A stretch of 64,000 nucleotides of DNA from Methylobacterium aquaticum. Its GTDB lineage: Bacteria; Pseudomonadota; Alphaproteobacteria; Rhizobiales; Beijerinckiaceae. The notes beneath the pieces are model-generated. The model ran no database searches, was not told where the DNA came from, and worked only from the letters and a program-made list of their open reading frames with translations. This document shows positions 45,588 through 54,545 of the stretch, one piece after another; positions within the stretch are counted from its first letter, which is position 1, and every line of letters begins with the position of its first letter. The translations under genes were made by a program, and so were the position numbers. The DNA is taken from NCBI RefSeq assembly GCF_016804325.1, contig NZ_CP043627.1, positions 1,262,001 to 1,326,000 of the forward strand, given 5' to 3'.

Positions 45588-46799
45588 CTAGAACAGGCTC
45601 AGCTGGCGCGGCGGCTCGGCGAGGCGCGCGCGCAGGTCGAGCCGGTCGGTGAGCCGGGTCGGCGCGTAATCGGCCGCGATCAGGAACGGCCGGGCGCGCT
45701 TCAGGCCCGAGGTCAGGCGGGCGACGTCGTCGAGCCGCAGGGTCGCGTGGCGGCGCGCCGCCACGATCTTGTCCACCGCCCGCACGCCGAGGCCCGGCAC
45801 CCGCAGCAGCATCTCCCGGTCGGCGGTGTTGACGTCGACGGGGAAGCGGTCCCGGTTGCGCAGGGCCCAGGCGAGCTTCGGGTCGACGTCGAGGGCGAGC
45901 ATGCCGGATTCGGTCGCCCCCGCCACGTCGTCGGGCGAGAACTCGTAGTACCGCATCAGCCAGTCGGCCTGGTACAGCCGATGCTCGCGCTGCAGCGGCG
46001 GCGATTTGCTCGGCAGGATCGAGGCGGCGTCGGGAATCGGGCTGAACGCCGAGTAGTAGATCCGCTTCAAGCCGTAATGGTCGTAGAGGCGGGCGCTGGT
46101 GCGGATCAGCGATTCGTCGGTGCTGGCATCGGCGCCGACGATGACCTGGGTCGATTGCCCGGCCGGGGCGAAACGGCGCTTCTCCTCCTTGGCCTGCAGG
46201 ATGCGCTCGCCCATCTGGCCCATCGCGGTCTGGATCGCCGCGCCGTCCTTCTCCGGCGCCAGCCGCTCCAGGCTTGCCTCGGTCGGCAGTTCGAGGTTGA
46301 TCGACAGCCGGTCGGCATAGAGCCCGGCCTGCTCGATCAGCCACGGGCTCGCCTCAGGGATAGTCTTCAGGTGGATGTAGCCGCGGAAGCCGTGGCGCTG
46401 GCGCAGGGTCTTCGCCACCCGGATCAGCTGTTCCATCGTGTGGTCGGGCGAGCGGATGATGCCGGAGGAGAGGAACAATCCCTCGATGTAGTTGCGCTTG
46501 TAGAACTCGACCGTCAGCGTCACCACCTCGTCGACCGAGAACTTCGCCCGCCGCACGTTCGAGGAGCGCCGGTTGACGCAATAGGCGCAGTCGAACAGGC
46601 AGTAATTGGTGAGCAGGATCTTGAGCAGCGAGACGCAGCGCCCGTCCGGCGTGTAGGCATGGCAGATGCCCGCCCCGGTGGTCGAGCCGAGCCCGCCGGC
46701 CTCAGCCTTGCGCTTCGGCGCCCCCGACGAGGCGCAGGAGGCATCGTATTTCGCCGCGTCGGCGAGAACCGTGAGCTTCTTCTTCAGGGCGTCATCCAT
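45588..46799 (-). CDS. Putative DNA modification/repair radical SAM protein (UDG-linked)
   Basis: 403 residues. Radical SAM cluster motif at Cys67, Cys71 and Cys74 in NYCLFDCAYC, preceded by a conserved Cys-containing N terminus (SCASSGAPKR). The C terminus has a helix-hairpin-helix DNA-binding segment (LRVPGLGVRAVDKIVAARRH), then LKRARPFLIAADY. This is the family known to occur beside DUF4130/UDG proteins. It likely acts on DNA, but no reaction is established. The start at 46799 (MDDALKKKL) is preferred; an upstream extension of 47 residues is unconvincing. Confidence 0.9.
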   Translation of the reverse strand: MDDALKKKLTVLADAAKYDASCASSGAPKRKAEAGGLGSTTGAGICHAYTPDGRCVSLLKILLTNYCLFDCAYCVNRRSSNVRRAKFSVDEVVTLTVEFYKRNYIEGLFLSSGIIRSPDHTMEQLIRVAKTLRQRHGFRGYIHLKTIPEASPWLIEQAGLYADRLSINLELPTEASLERLAPEKDGAAIQTAMGQMGERILQAKEEKRRFAPAGQSTQVIVGADASTDESLIRTSARLYDHYGLKRIYYSAFSPIPDAASILPSKSPPLQREHRLYQADWLMRYYEFSPDDVAGATESGMLALDVDPKLAWALRNRDRFPVDVNTADREMLLRVPGLGVRAVDKIVAARRHATLRLDDVARLTSGLKRARPFLIAADYAPTRLTDRLDLRARLAEPPRQLSLF

Positions 46800-46951
46800 C
46801 TCCGCAAACTGGCGGTCGTTCCTGATATGTTCAAGACGGAACCTGTCTTTCCCCCGTGGTCGAAAGCCGCATCGGGTCACCCGGGAACCCGCCGCCCGGC
46901 CCCCCGTTATCTGCTCGATTGGAATCGTTCTGATTTGCACGGAGGCACACG

Positions 46952-47161
46952 ATGGCGACGAACCCGTCCGCGAACTGCCGCAGCTGCCGCTACTTCGACG
47001 ACCACAAGCTCAACGGCGCCTCGGCCCAGGGCGAGGAGGGCCTGTGCCGCTTCAACCCGCCGGTGAGCCAGCCCGAGCCGCAGGGCCACGGCCTCTGGCC
47101 GGTGGTCTCGGCGCAGGATTGGTGCGGGCATTTCTCGCCGGAGATGATGGCGGGCGAATAG
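46952..47161 (+). CDS. Small cysteine-containing protein (69 residues), possible metal-binding
   Basis: Reads MATNPSANCRSCRYFDDHKL, then GLCRFNPP and WPVVSAQDWCGHFSPE. Four cysteines (CxxC, then two spaced Cys) could bind zinc or an iron-sulphur cluster. No family function known. Strong ribosome-binding GGAGG just upstream. It is divergent from the radical SAM gene across a 152-base gap and is followed by its own terminator. Confidence 0.75.
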   Translation: MATNPSANCRSCRYFDDHKLNGASAQGEEGLCRFNPPVSQPEPQGHGLWPVVSAQDWCGHFSPEMMAGE

Positions 47162-47190
47162 TCCGTTCTTTTCCGCCTGGAGTTTTTTGG

Positions 47191-47217
47191 AAGGCCGGCC
47201 CGGGAGAGCCGGCCTTT
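47191..47217 (+). terminator. Intrinsic terminator after the small Cys protein
   Basis: Perfect 9-base stem AAGGCCGGC (47191-47199) and GCCGGCCTT (47208-47216) with an 8-base loop. Lies 30 bases after the stop codon at 47161. A T-rich stretch (AGTTTTTTGG) precedes the stem and only a short one follows, so efficiency is uncertain. Confidence 0.7.
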
Positions 47218-47306
47218 CGCTTGTCCGGTCCGGCGCCGGCCGGCAGCGGAACCCTCCCATCCCCGGCACGTTGCGCAGGCTCTTTGGCCCAACGGATGGT
47301 TGCCCG

Positions 47307-48641
47307 ATGCCGGACGATGTCACCGCCCTCTCGCGCCGGAGCCTGATGATGGCTGGTGGCGCCACCCTGGTCGGACTCGGCAGCGCGGCGGCGCAAGGAA
47401 CGCCCGGACCCGAGCGGCCGGTCGATACCGGCAAGGTCGAGAACGGCAAGGTGACGTTTCCGAACTGGCGCGGCCCCTCCGACCGCCCTTCCGCGCCGCC
47501 GCCGGCACCGCTGCCGCCGGGCGAGCGGGTCGGCTTCGCGGTCGTCGGCCTCGGCCGGCTGTCGCTGGAGGAGATCCTTCCCGCGCTCACTCAGTGCCGC
47601 AAGGCGAAGCTCGTCGCCCTGATGTCGGGCTCGCCGGAGAAGGCCAAAGCGGTGGCGGCGCAATACGGCGTCAGGCCCGATGCGGTCTACGGCTATGACG
47701 GCTGGGACGCGCTCGCCCGCAACCCGGAGGTGAAGGCGGTCTACATCGTGACCCCGAACGCGCTCCACCGCGACCAGGTGATCGCCGCGGCGGGCGCCGG
47801 CAAGCACGTCCTGTGCGAGAAGCCGATGGCGGTCTCCTCGGGCGAGGCGCGGGCGATGATCGATGCCTGCGCGCGGGCGAAGGTGAAGCTGATGATCGCC
47901 TATCGCTGCCAGTACGAGCCCCATAACCGCGAGGTCGTGCGGCTTGCGCGCAGCGGGAAATACGGCAAGGTCAAGCTGATCGAGGCGACCAACACCCAGA
48001 CCATGAGCCTGCCCGAGCAGTGGCGGATGAAGTCGGCCCTGGCCGGCGGCGGCGCGCTGCCGGATATCGGGCTCTACTGCCTCAACGGCGTGCGGGCGCT
48101 CACCGGCGAGGAGCCGGTCTCGGTCCAGGCGCAGATCCACTCGCCCGACGATCCGCTCTATCGCGAGGTCGAGGAGACGGTCGCGTTCACCCTGCGGTTT
48201 CCGTCCGGCGCGCTGGCGCTCTGCTCCACCAGCTACGGCGCGCACGAGACCCGCTCGCTCACCGTCCAGGCCGAGGGCGGCGCGATCCAGCTCCAGAACG
48301 CCTTCGCGTATCAGGGCCAGCGCCTTTTCCTGAGCCACCGCGAGGGCAAGGCCGAGGCGAAGGAGGAGCGGGTGCTGGGGGAGAAGAACCAGTTCGCCCT
48401 CGAGATCGACCACATGGCGACCTGCATCCTGGAGAACCGTACGCCCCGCACCCCGGGCGAGGAGGGCTTGCAGGACCAGATCCTGATGGAGGCGATCTAC
48501 GAGGCCGCCCGCACCGGCACGACGGTGGCCTTGAAGGGGCCGGAGCGGGTCGTCGGCAAGGACGAAACGGGCGAGGGCAAGGAGCGGACGGGCAAGGCCC
48601 TCGACCAGACCCGCGGCCCGGAGCCGGAGGAGGCGGGCTGA
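47307..48641 (+). CDS. Gfo/Idh/MocA-family oxidoreductase, Tat-exported
   Basis: 444 residues. The N terminus LSRRSLMMAGGATLVGLGSA is a twin-arginine signal, as in periplasmic glucose-fructose oxidoreductase. A proline-rich linker precedes the NADP Rossmann domain (GFAVVGLGRLSLEEILPALT), then the family's EKPMAVS (catalytic Lys) and YRCQYEPHNREVVR. GFOR-type proteins carry tightly bound NADP and interconvert sugars in the periplasm. The C terminus is a charged tail (VVGKDETGEGKERTGKALDQ). Stands alone. Confidence 0.88.
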   Translation: MPDDVTALSRRSLMMAGGATLVGLGSAAAQGTPGPERPVDTGKVENGKVTFPNWRGPSDRPSAPPPAPLPPGERVGFAVVGLGRLSLEEILPALTQCRKAKLVALMSGSPEKAKAVAAQYGVRPDAVYGYDGWDALARNPEVKAVYIVTPNALHRDQVIAAAGAGKHVLCEKPMAVSSGEARAMIDACARAKVKLMIAYRCQYEPHNREVVRLARSGKYGKVKLIEATNTQTMSLPEQWRMKSALAGGGALPDIGLYCLNGVRALTGEEPVSVQAQIHSPDDPLYREVEETVAFTLRFPSGALALCSTSYGAHETRSLTVQAEGGAIQLQNAFAYQGQRLFLSHREGKAEAKEERVLGEKNQFALEIDHMATCILENRTPRTPGEEGLQDQILMEAIYEAARTGTTVALKGPERVVGKDETGEGKERTGKALDQTRGPEPEEAG

Positions 48642-48700
48642 CGCATCTGACGACGAAGCCGGCGCCGGTTCGCCGCGGAAGACACAGGAAGACCAGCGGT

Positions 48701-48963
48701 CTGAGAGCCTGTCTGAGCAGGATTTTTACCCAAGACTTGAGGCGGGCGGGATCATCCTACCCTCCAACCTCATCCTGAGGTGTTAGCCGATTGAAAATCG
48801 GCTGACCTCGAAGGAGACTTCCAGCTAGCCCTGAGAGTTCTGGAGCCCTCCTTCGAGGTCAGTCGATCTGCGATCGACTGACACCTCAGGATGAGGTGGG
48901 AAGGTAGGATATCTCTTGATATCTCTCAGTGTTCGTCAAATCTCTCAGCTAAACCAGGCTCTG
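48701..48963. repeat. MITE-like element, copy E
   Basis: Terminal inverted repeats CTGAGAGCCTGTCTGAGCAG (48701-48720) and CTCAGCTAAACCAGGCTCTG (48944-48963). Nested core 48767-48897, 10 bases longer than other copies, with both inner arms. Lies in the 498-base gap after the Gfo/Idh/MocA gene. The remaining 176 bases to the glycosyltransferase stop show nothing recognisable. Confidence 0.8.
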
Positions 48964-49139
48964 AATGACTTCACGAATCCCACGTAATCGTGCGAAATTC
49001 GGCTAGTAAGCACCGATGATGGGCGCTGCATCGCCGAAAGACGATGCGACTTGGTCGAAGGGCGCGAGCAGCCTAGATCACACCCACCGGAGACGACCCG
49101 GAGGGCGTCACGATCGTCGTGATTCGGTCGGAGACCTCG

Positions 49140-50749
49140 TCACCGGGCCCCTGCCCGCAACCGGACATACGTCCCCGCCTGCGGATCGAAGCCCGGGTGG
49201 TACCAGGGATCGGCATCCAGACGCGCCCCCCACCGCGCCCGCAACGCCGCCACCTCGGCCTCGTGGCGGGTGCGCGCCTCCGGGTTCCAGCGCCGGCTCG
49301 CGGCCTCGTGGTGATGGAGCACGGCGCCCGGCACCATCAGCGTGCGACAGCCTGCCGCCTCCAGGCGCAGGCAAAGATCGACGTCGTTGAAATCGACGGC
49401 GAAGGTCGCCTCGTCGAAGCCGCCGACCATCCGGAACTTGTGTGTCTCGACCGCCAGGCAGGCCGCCGTGACCGCCGAGACCCGGTGCGTCGCCCGCAGC
49501 GACGCGAGATAGCCCGGCGCCGTGCCGGGGATGTGGCGGTGGGCATGGGTGACGAGGCCGCCGGTACCGAGCACGATGCCGCCGTGCTGGATCCGCTCGC
49601 GCACGTCGAGGAGCTTCGCGCCGACCGCGCCGACCCCCGGCCGCAGGGCCTCCTCGGCCATCCGGCGCAGCCAGTCGCCCTGACAGGCCACCACGTCGTT
49701 GTTGACGAAGACCAGGAGCCCGCCCTGCGCCTCGGCGGCCGCCCGGTTGTTCATCGCCGCGAAATTGAACGGGCCCGGGCAGGGCAGCACGCGCACGCCC
49801 TCCCCGCCAGCCGCCGGAGATAGGCGAGCGTGCGGGGATGGCGGCTGTCGTTGTCGCAGACGATGATCTCGAGGGACGGCCAGTCGGTCCGGGCCCGGAT
49901 GCTCTCGATGCAGGCCCGCAGCAGCTCGACCCGGTCGCGGGTCGGGATGATCAGGCTGGCGAGGGGCGGCACGGGCAGGTCGCGGCGCAGGGTGAGGATC
50001 CCGCCGGCGGCTTCGACGCGGCCGGCTCCCGCGAGATGGCGCTCGGCGAGGGCCCGGCGCGACTGCCCCCAGCCCTCGGGCGGGTCGGCCGCGAAGGGCG
50101 ACCAGGTCGAGAGAATGCGCGGCAGGTGGCGGATCGCCCGCGGGTTCTCGGCCGCGAGCCGCAACAGAAGGTCGGCGGGTTCGGCACCCGGCAGGGCGGG
50201 ATCGAGCCCGAGCCGGTCGAGCACCGACCGGCGGACCGCGACCACCGGGCCGATGAGGTCGGCGGCGAGCAGGTAATCGGGGTCGAAGGCCGGGCGCAGG
50301 ATCGGCAGCCGGGGCTCACCCCCGCGCCCGAGCACCACGGCGTCGCCATAGAGGGCGCCAAGGTTGGGATCGGCCGCGAAGGCCTCCGCGATGGCGGTGG
50401 GCGCGCCCGGCACGAGCCGGTGACCCGGGGCCGTCAGCACGACGACCGCGGCCGCGCCGCCCCCGCCGGACAGGATCTCGGCCGGGGTCGCGACGCGCAG
50501 GCTCGGGACCGCCTCGGCCTCGCCGGTCGGCAACGGCGGCGGCCGGAGGGCGTGGCGGGCGCCCCAGAGGATCGCGGCACGGTCGCGGGCGCGCACTTTC
50601 TTGCCGGCGAGGAGCGCCCGGGCGACCGCCCAGGCCTCGCCCGGGCGCATCAGCGCCAGCAGCAACCGGACGAGCCAGCGCCGGGCGGGCCCGGGCTGTC
50701 GTTCGGCGAAGCGCACGATGTCGAAGGCCGGGTGAGGCGGCAGCCTCAT
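49140..50749 (-). CDS. Family 2 glycosyltransferase, two-module (one frameshift as read)
   Basis: About 536 residues. A diverged N-terminal module (DPNLGALYGDAVVLGRGGEP, FDPDYLLAADLIGPVVAVRR) is followed by a typical GT-A domain: ASLIIPTRDRVELLRACIES, VCDNDS, NNDVVACQGDWLRRMAEE, and DFNDVDLCLRLEAAG with acidic catalytic residues. The frame breaks in the GT-A domain at plus-strand C 49802-49805; one added G gives LAGEGVRVLPCPGPFNFAAM. Its start overlaps the stop of the neighbouring glycosyltransferase. It probably adds sugars, perhaps rhamnose-type, to a surface polysaccharide. Confidence 0.85.
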
Positions 50750-52740
50750 TCCAGCTCCTCCCCGAAGGTCGTGACCGAGAAGGCCGGGTGGTAATACGGG
50801 TCGTCCCGGATCACCGAGCGCCAGCGCGCGGCGAAGCGGTCGCCCTCCGCCTCGAATCGGGCCCGGGCCGGGCCGACGCTGGGACCGCGGCTGACCGATT
50901 CGTGGTGGGCGAGCACGGCACGCGGGGTCCAGACCGACCGCCAGCCGCGGGCGCCGAGGCGCAGGCAGAGGTCGATGTCGTTGAAATCGACCGGAAACGC
51001 CTCGGCATCGAGCCCGCCGACCGCCTCGAACTTGCGGCGCGCCACCGCCAGGCAGGCGGCGGTGACGCCGGCGACCTCGTGCGCGACGGTGAGGCGGCCG
51101 AGATGGCCGGGCGTGTCGGCGGGGCGGTTGCGCAGGATGTGCCCGGCCCGGCCGCCGAGCCCGACCACGACCCCGGCATGCTGGATCCGGCCGTTGCCGA
51201 ACAGGAGCTTCGCCCCGACGGCCCCGACCTCCGGCCGCAGGGCCTGGCGCACCATCGCGGAGAGCCAGTCGGGATGCAGCACCTCCACGTCGTTGTTGAG
51301 GAGCACCAGAACCTCGCCGCGGCTCGCGCTGGCGCCGTCGTTGACGAGGCGCGAGAAGTTGAACGGACCCGGATGGTCGAGGCGGCGCACCCGCTTGTCC
51401 GTCTCCCACTCGGCGTAGAGGGCGGCGACCGCCGGATCGGTCGAGCCGTTGTCGACGATGACCAGTTCGAGGGCCGGATAGGCGGTGTCGTGCAGCACGC
51501 CCCGCACGGCGACGCGCAGCAGTTCCGGCCGGTCGCGGGTCGGGACGATGACCGAGACGAGCGGCGGCGGGTCGGGCAGCGGCCAGTCGAGGTCGAGGAT
51601 GTCGCCGTTCCGCACCGGCACGGCGGGATTGCCGGCACGGCGCAGCGCCACCGCGAGGTCCGCGGCGTGGCCGTCGGGATCCGGCGCCTCCGGGGCGACG
51701 CGGGCGAGGAGGCGGGGGATGCGCCGGACGCGCCGAGGTCCCGCCAGGGTCGCGGCGAGCAGGAGCGCGCGGGCACCCTGCCCCGGCCGCCAGCCGCTCC
51801 GCGCCACGAGATCCACCCCCACGAGGAGCGGCCGCCCGGGATAGAGCGTGGTCAGGGCGAGGTCCGGGCTCCATCCCGGCGTGAGCCGGGGTCGCAGGCC
51901 CTCGGGCGTCTCGACCTCGCTGTCGGCGTAGGCGAGGTCGGCGGGCTCCGCTCCCGCGAAGGCGGCGGCGAGATGGGCGAGCGCGTCGGGGGCGAGGGCG
52001 TCGCCGGGATGCAGGAATCCGGTCGCGGCTCCGTCCGGGACGGGATCGGCGGCGATCCGCGGATCGCCCGGAAGGCCGGCGGGCACCGGGCCCCGCCAGC
52101 GCAGGGCGAGGCGCCAGTCGCGATGGCTCTGCGCCAGCAGCGCCGCGAGGGTGCGCCGGACCGCCGCCTCGTCCTCCGGCCCCGCCTCCAGGATCAGGCC
52201 GAGACGCGGCAGACCCGCGGGCACCCGGTCGAAGGCGGGCTCGAACGGCCGCGCATGCTCCGCCTTCCAGACCGGGTATCGCGAAACCGGCCGCACGCAG
52301 GCCGCGATGCGCAGGGTGTTGCGCAGGCGGCGCGCGTCGCGGCGCAGCCACTGGTAGAGCGCGATCGGCAGCCTGTCCGGCCGGCGGCGGGCGCAAAGGG
52401 CGAGGACGGCCATGCGCGACAGGAGCCGCGCCGTCTCGATCCGGAATCCCTCCTGCGGGGCGGCGAGACGGATGTCCTCGGTGCCGGGCGGGACCGGACC
52501 GAGCCACGAGGCGCGTCCGAGCACCGGTCCGGGCAGCAGCGCATCCTCGTGGCTGCCGTCGCGCTTCGCGAAGCGCAGAACCGGCCGCACCGGCGCGGCG
52601 AAGCGGTCGAGGGCGAAGTCGAGGGCGAGCCAGCGCCCGGCCGGCAGCCGTTCGAAGACCAGGGCGCGGGAGAAATCCGGATCGTCAGGGCGGGGGGCGA
52701 GACGCCAGGTTGCCTCCCTCGCCGCCACCCGGGCGGTCAA
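50746..52740 (-). CDS. Family 2 glycosyltransferase, two-module
   Basis: About 664 residues. An N-terminal extension of unknown role (about 1-150) precedes a diverged GT module (LAYADSEVETPEGLRPRLTP) and a complete GT-A domain: VSVIVPTRDRPELLRVAVRG, VIVDNGSTDPAV, NNDVEVLHPDWLSAM, DFNDIDLCLRLGARGW, LAHHES. It shares its layout with the downstream gene, so the pair is probably a tandem duplication. Start uncertain: TTG at 52740 overlapping the upstream stop (TTGA), or GTG at 52728. Confidence 0.85.
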   Translation of the reverse strand: MTARVAAREATWRLAPRPDDPDFSRALVFERLPAGRWLALDFALDRFAAPVRPVLRFAKRDGSHEDALLPGPVLGRASWLGPVPPGTEDIRLAAPQEGFRIETARLLSRMAVLALCARRRPDRLPIALYQWLRRDARRLRNTLRIAACVRPVSRYPVWKAEHARPFEPAFDRVPAGLPRLGLILEAGPEDEAAVRRTLAALLAQSHRDWRLALRWRGPVPAGLPGDPRIAADPVPDGAATGFLHPGDALAPDALAHLAAAFAGAEPADLAYADSEVETPEGLRPRLTPGWSPDLALTTLYPGRPLLVGVDLVARSGWRPGQGARALLLAATLAGPRRVRRIPRLLARVAPEAPDPDGHAADLAVALRRAGNPAVPVRNGDILDLDWPLPDPPPLVSVIVPTRDRPELLRVAVRGVLHDTAYPALELVIVDNGSTDPAVAALYAEWETDKRVRRLDHPGPFNFSRLVNDGASASRGEVLVLLNNDVEVLHPDWLSAMVRQALRPEVGAVGAKLLFGNGRIQHAGVVVGLGGRAGHILRNRPADTPGHLGRLTVAHEVAGVTAACLAVARRKFEAVGGLDAEAFPVDFNDIDLCLRLGARGWRSVWTPRAVLAHHESVSRGPSVGPARARFEAEGDRFAARWRSVIRDDPYYHPAFSVTTFGEELE

Positions 52741-53354
52741 CCGTCGGCCGGCGCTGCGGCGGCGGGCTTGCGCCGGGGCGCCCGTGCGGGCTTGCCCGAG
52801 CTGCCGAGGCCGACCTCGATCTCGAAGTCGCGCGCGAGGTTGGCCGGAACGACGATCCCCTCCTCCACCACGGTGAAGCTGCCGCTGGCCTGGCCGGCGG
52901 GAATCGTCGCGGAGCCCTGGCGGCTGCGCCGGGCGATGACCTGGCTGCCGTTCTTCACCGTGACGGTCACCGGGGCGTTGAAGCGGCCGGGGGCGCCGCC
53001 GGGCCCGAGCAGGACCATGCCCTGCACGCCGACCGTGACGACGATGCCGCCGTTCGCCCCGGGCTGGCAGGAACGGCTGACCTGTCCGAGGCGGATCTGC
53101 GTCCGCACCGTGCTTCCCGCCATGGTCTGGAGCGAGGCGCCGCCCTCGGCCACGTCGATGGTCGGGCAATAGACGTCGTCGAGGCTGGGCGGCGCCTCGG
53201 GCGGCTTGGTGGTGCCGCCGTACTTGAAGATGTTGGTGAAGGGATTGCCCTCGTCCGGCGGCGCCGCGTTCTGCGCCTGCGCCGACGCGGCGAGCAGGCT
53301 GAACGCCAGGGCGAGGGGACCGAGGCTCAAGCTACGAAGACAACCGGCCGTCAC
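52737..53354 (-). CDS. Exported protein of unknown function
   Basis: 205 residues. A GTG at 53354, behind GGGAGCGA, opens a signal peptide (CLRSLSLGPLALAFSLLAAS, then AQAQ). The body contains YCPTIDVAEGGASL, SRSCQPGANGGIVVTVGVQG and VTVTVKNGSQVIARRSRQGS, a beta-rich pattern. The tail is basic (RAPRRKPAAAAPADG). No family recognised. It overlaps the glycosyltransferase start and follows the IalB-like gene, 20 bases away. Confidence 0.7.
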   Translation of the reverse strand: MTAGCLRSLSLGPLALAFSLLAASAQAQNAAPPDEGNPFTNIFKYGGTTKPPEAPPSLDDVYCPTIDVAEGGASLQTMAGSTVRTQIRLGQVSRSCQPGANGGIVVTVGVQGMVLLGPGGAPGRFNAPVTVTVKNGSQVIARRSRQGSATIPAGQASGSFTVVEEGIVVPANLARDFEIEVGLGSSGKPARAPRRKPAAAAPADG

Positions 53355-53374
53355 AATTCGCTCCCGCTCGTCGA

Positions 53375-53899
53375 TCACTTCAGGCTGTCGAAGCCTTCCT
53401 TGAACCCCTTGAGGGACAGGGGGATGCCCACCCCTTCCTCGGGCGTCTGGAAGACGATGAAGGTGGCCTGCTTGCCGGTCTTGAGCTGGGTGATGAGCTT
53501 GTCGTCCATCACCACCTCGGCGACGCAGCCAGTGGAGAGGCAGCGCACGAAGGAGGTGCGGCCGATCTCCGCCTGGTCGACCTTCAGGCCGAGGCCGGAG
53601 GGCAGGAGCACGCCGAGCGGCGCCACGACCCGCAGCAGGGTGCCGCGGTTGTCGGCGGTCTTCAACACGATCACCACGAGCGACAGGTTCGGCCGGTCCT
53701 CGGCGGCGACGTACTGCACCAGGGCGCATTGCTCGGCCTTGGCGCCGGCGGGCGTCTCGCAGCGCAGCTGCCAGTCGTCGAAGGTCTGCTTGACCGCGCC
53801 CTGCGCCAGGGCGGTCCCGGCCGGCAGGCCGACCGCGAGCGCGAATCCGAGGGTGGCGGCCCGCACCCGGCGTCCGATCCGTTGCAAGCTGTCTCCCAC
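53375..53899 (-). CDS. Invasion-associated locus B (IalB)-family exported protein
   Basis: About 174 residues from a GTG at 53899; longer starts exist up to 53956. A signal peptide (ATLGFALAVGLPAGTALAQ) is followed by the IalB pattern: FDDWQLRCET, AEQCALVQYVAAEDRPNLSL, LRVVAPLGVLLPSGLGLKVD, RTSFVRCLSTGCVAEVVMDD. Four conserved cysteines suggest two disulphides. The family is common in Rhizobiales regardless of pathogenicity; its molecular role is unclear. Confidence 0.85.
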   Translation of the reverse strand: MGDSLQRIGRRVRAATLGFALAVGLPAGTALAQGAVKQTFDDWQLRCETPAGAKAEQCALVQYVAAEDRPNLSLVVIVLKTADNRGTLLRVVAPLGVLLPSGLGLKVDQAEIGRTSFVRCLSTGCVAEVVMDDKLITQLKTGKQATFIVFQTPEEGVGIPLSLKGFKEGFDSLK

Positions 53900-54139
53900 G
53901 CCGTTCACCGCTCCGCTGCCCCGGCCATCCGCCGGTCCCGGGGGCGTTCCGACCACGGGGCCGGGATGCTGTCAAGCCGAGGCGCCCGTTCGGGTCGGGA
54001 ACCCGCGGAGGGAAACGGGCTTAGCAGGAGGATCCCGTCCGGCCGCGTCCGGGGCCGCGTGCCGTTCACGGTTGTGCATGGTTTCCGGTTCATACCGGCT
54101 CGACCGCCCCGGATCCGCCCCTCTTCGCGAGAGCCCACG

Positions 54140-54505
54140 ATGAGACTCGCCGCCCCCACCCTCGCCCTCCTGGTCCTGACCGCCGGGTATGCCCAAGCCC
54201 AGTCGCTGCCGATCGGCGAGACCACCTATGTCGAGCGCTCGCTCAACCGGGACGCGACGCTGACGATCGAGCACCCGCCCGTGCCGCGCAACCCGCGCGG
54301 TCGCCGGGCCTCGCGCTCGGCCGAGATCGCCGGGTTCTGCCGCGACGGCGGGACGATCCGGCGCCGGGGCGAGTACGGCGAGGTCATCCTGCGCCAGCGC
54401 GAGACCTGCGACAGCATCGCGCCGCGCACCCTCAACCCGGGCCACGTCGATCCGCGCCCGGCCTGGCCGGCGCAGCGCGTCGTGGTGGTGCGGACGAAGG
54501 GCTGA
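54140..54505 (+). CDS. Exported small basic protein of unknown function
   Basis: 121 residues with a signal peptide (MRLAAPTLALLVLTAGYAQA). The mature part is arginine-rich (PRNPRGRRASRSAEIAGFCR, RRRGEYGEVILRQRETCD), with two cysteines. No family recognised. Divergent from the IalB-like gene. Confidence 0.65.
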   Translation: MRLAAPTLALLVLTAGYAQAQSLPIGETTYVERSLNRDATLTIEHPPVPRNPRGRRASRSAEIAGFCRDGGTIRRRGEYGEVILRQRETCDSIAPRTLNPGHVDPRPAWPAQRVVVVRTKG

Positions 54506-54545
54506 GCGGCCGAATCTGTCTTTACCGCGACGGAATGACCATCCT

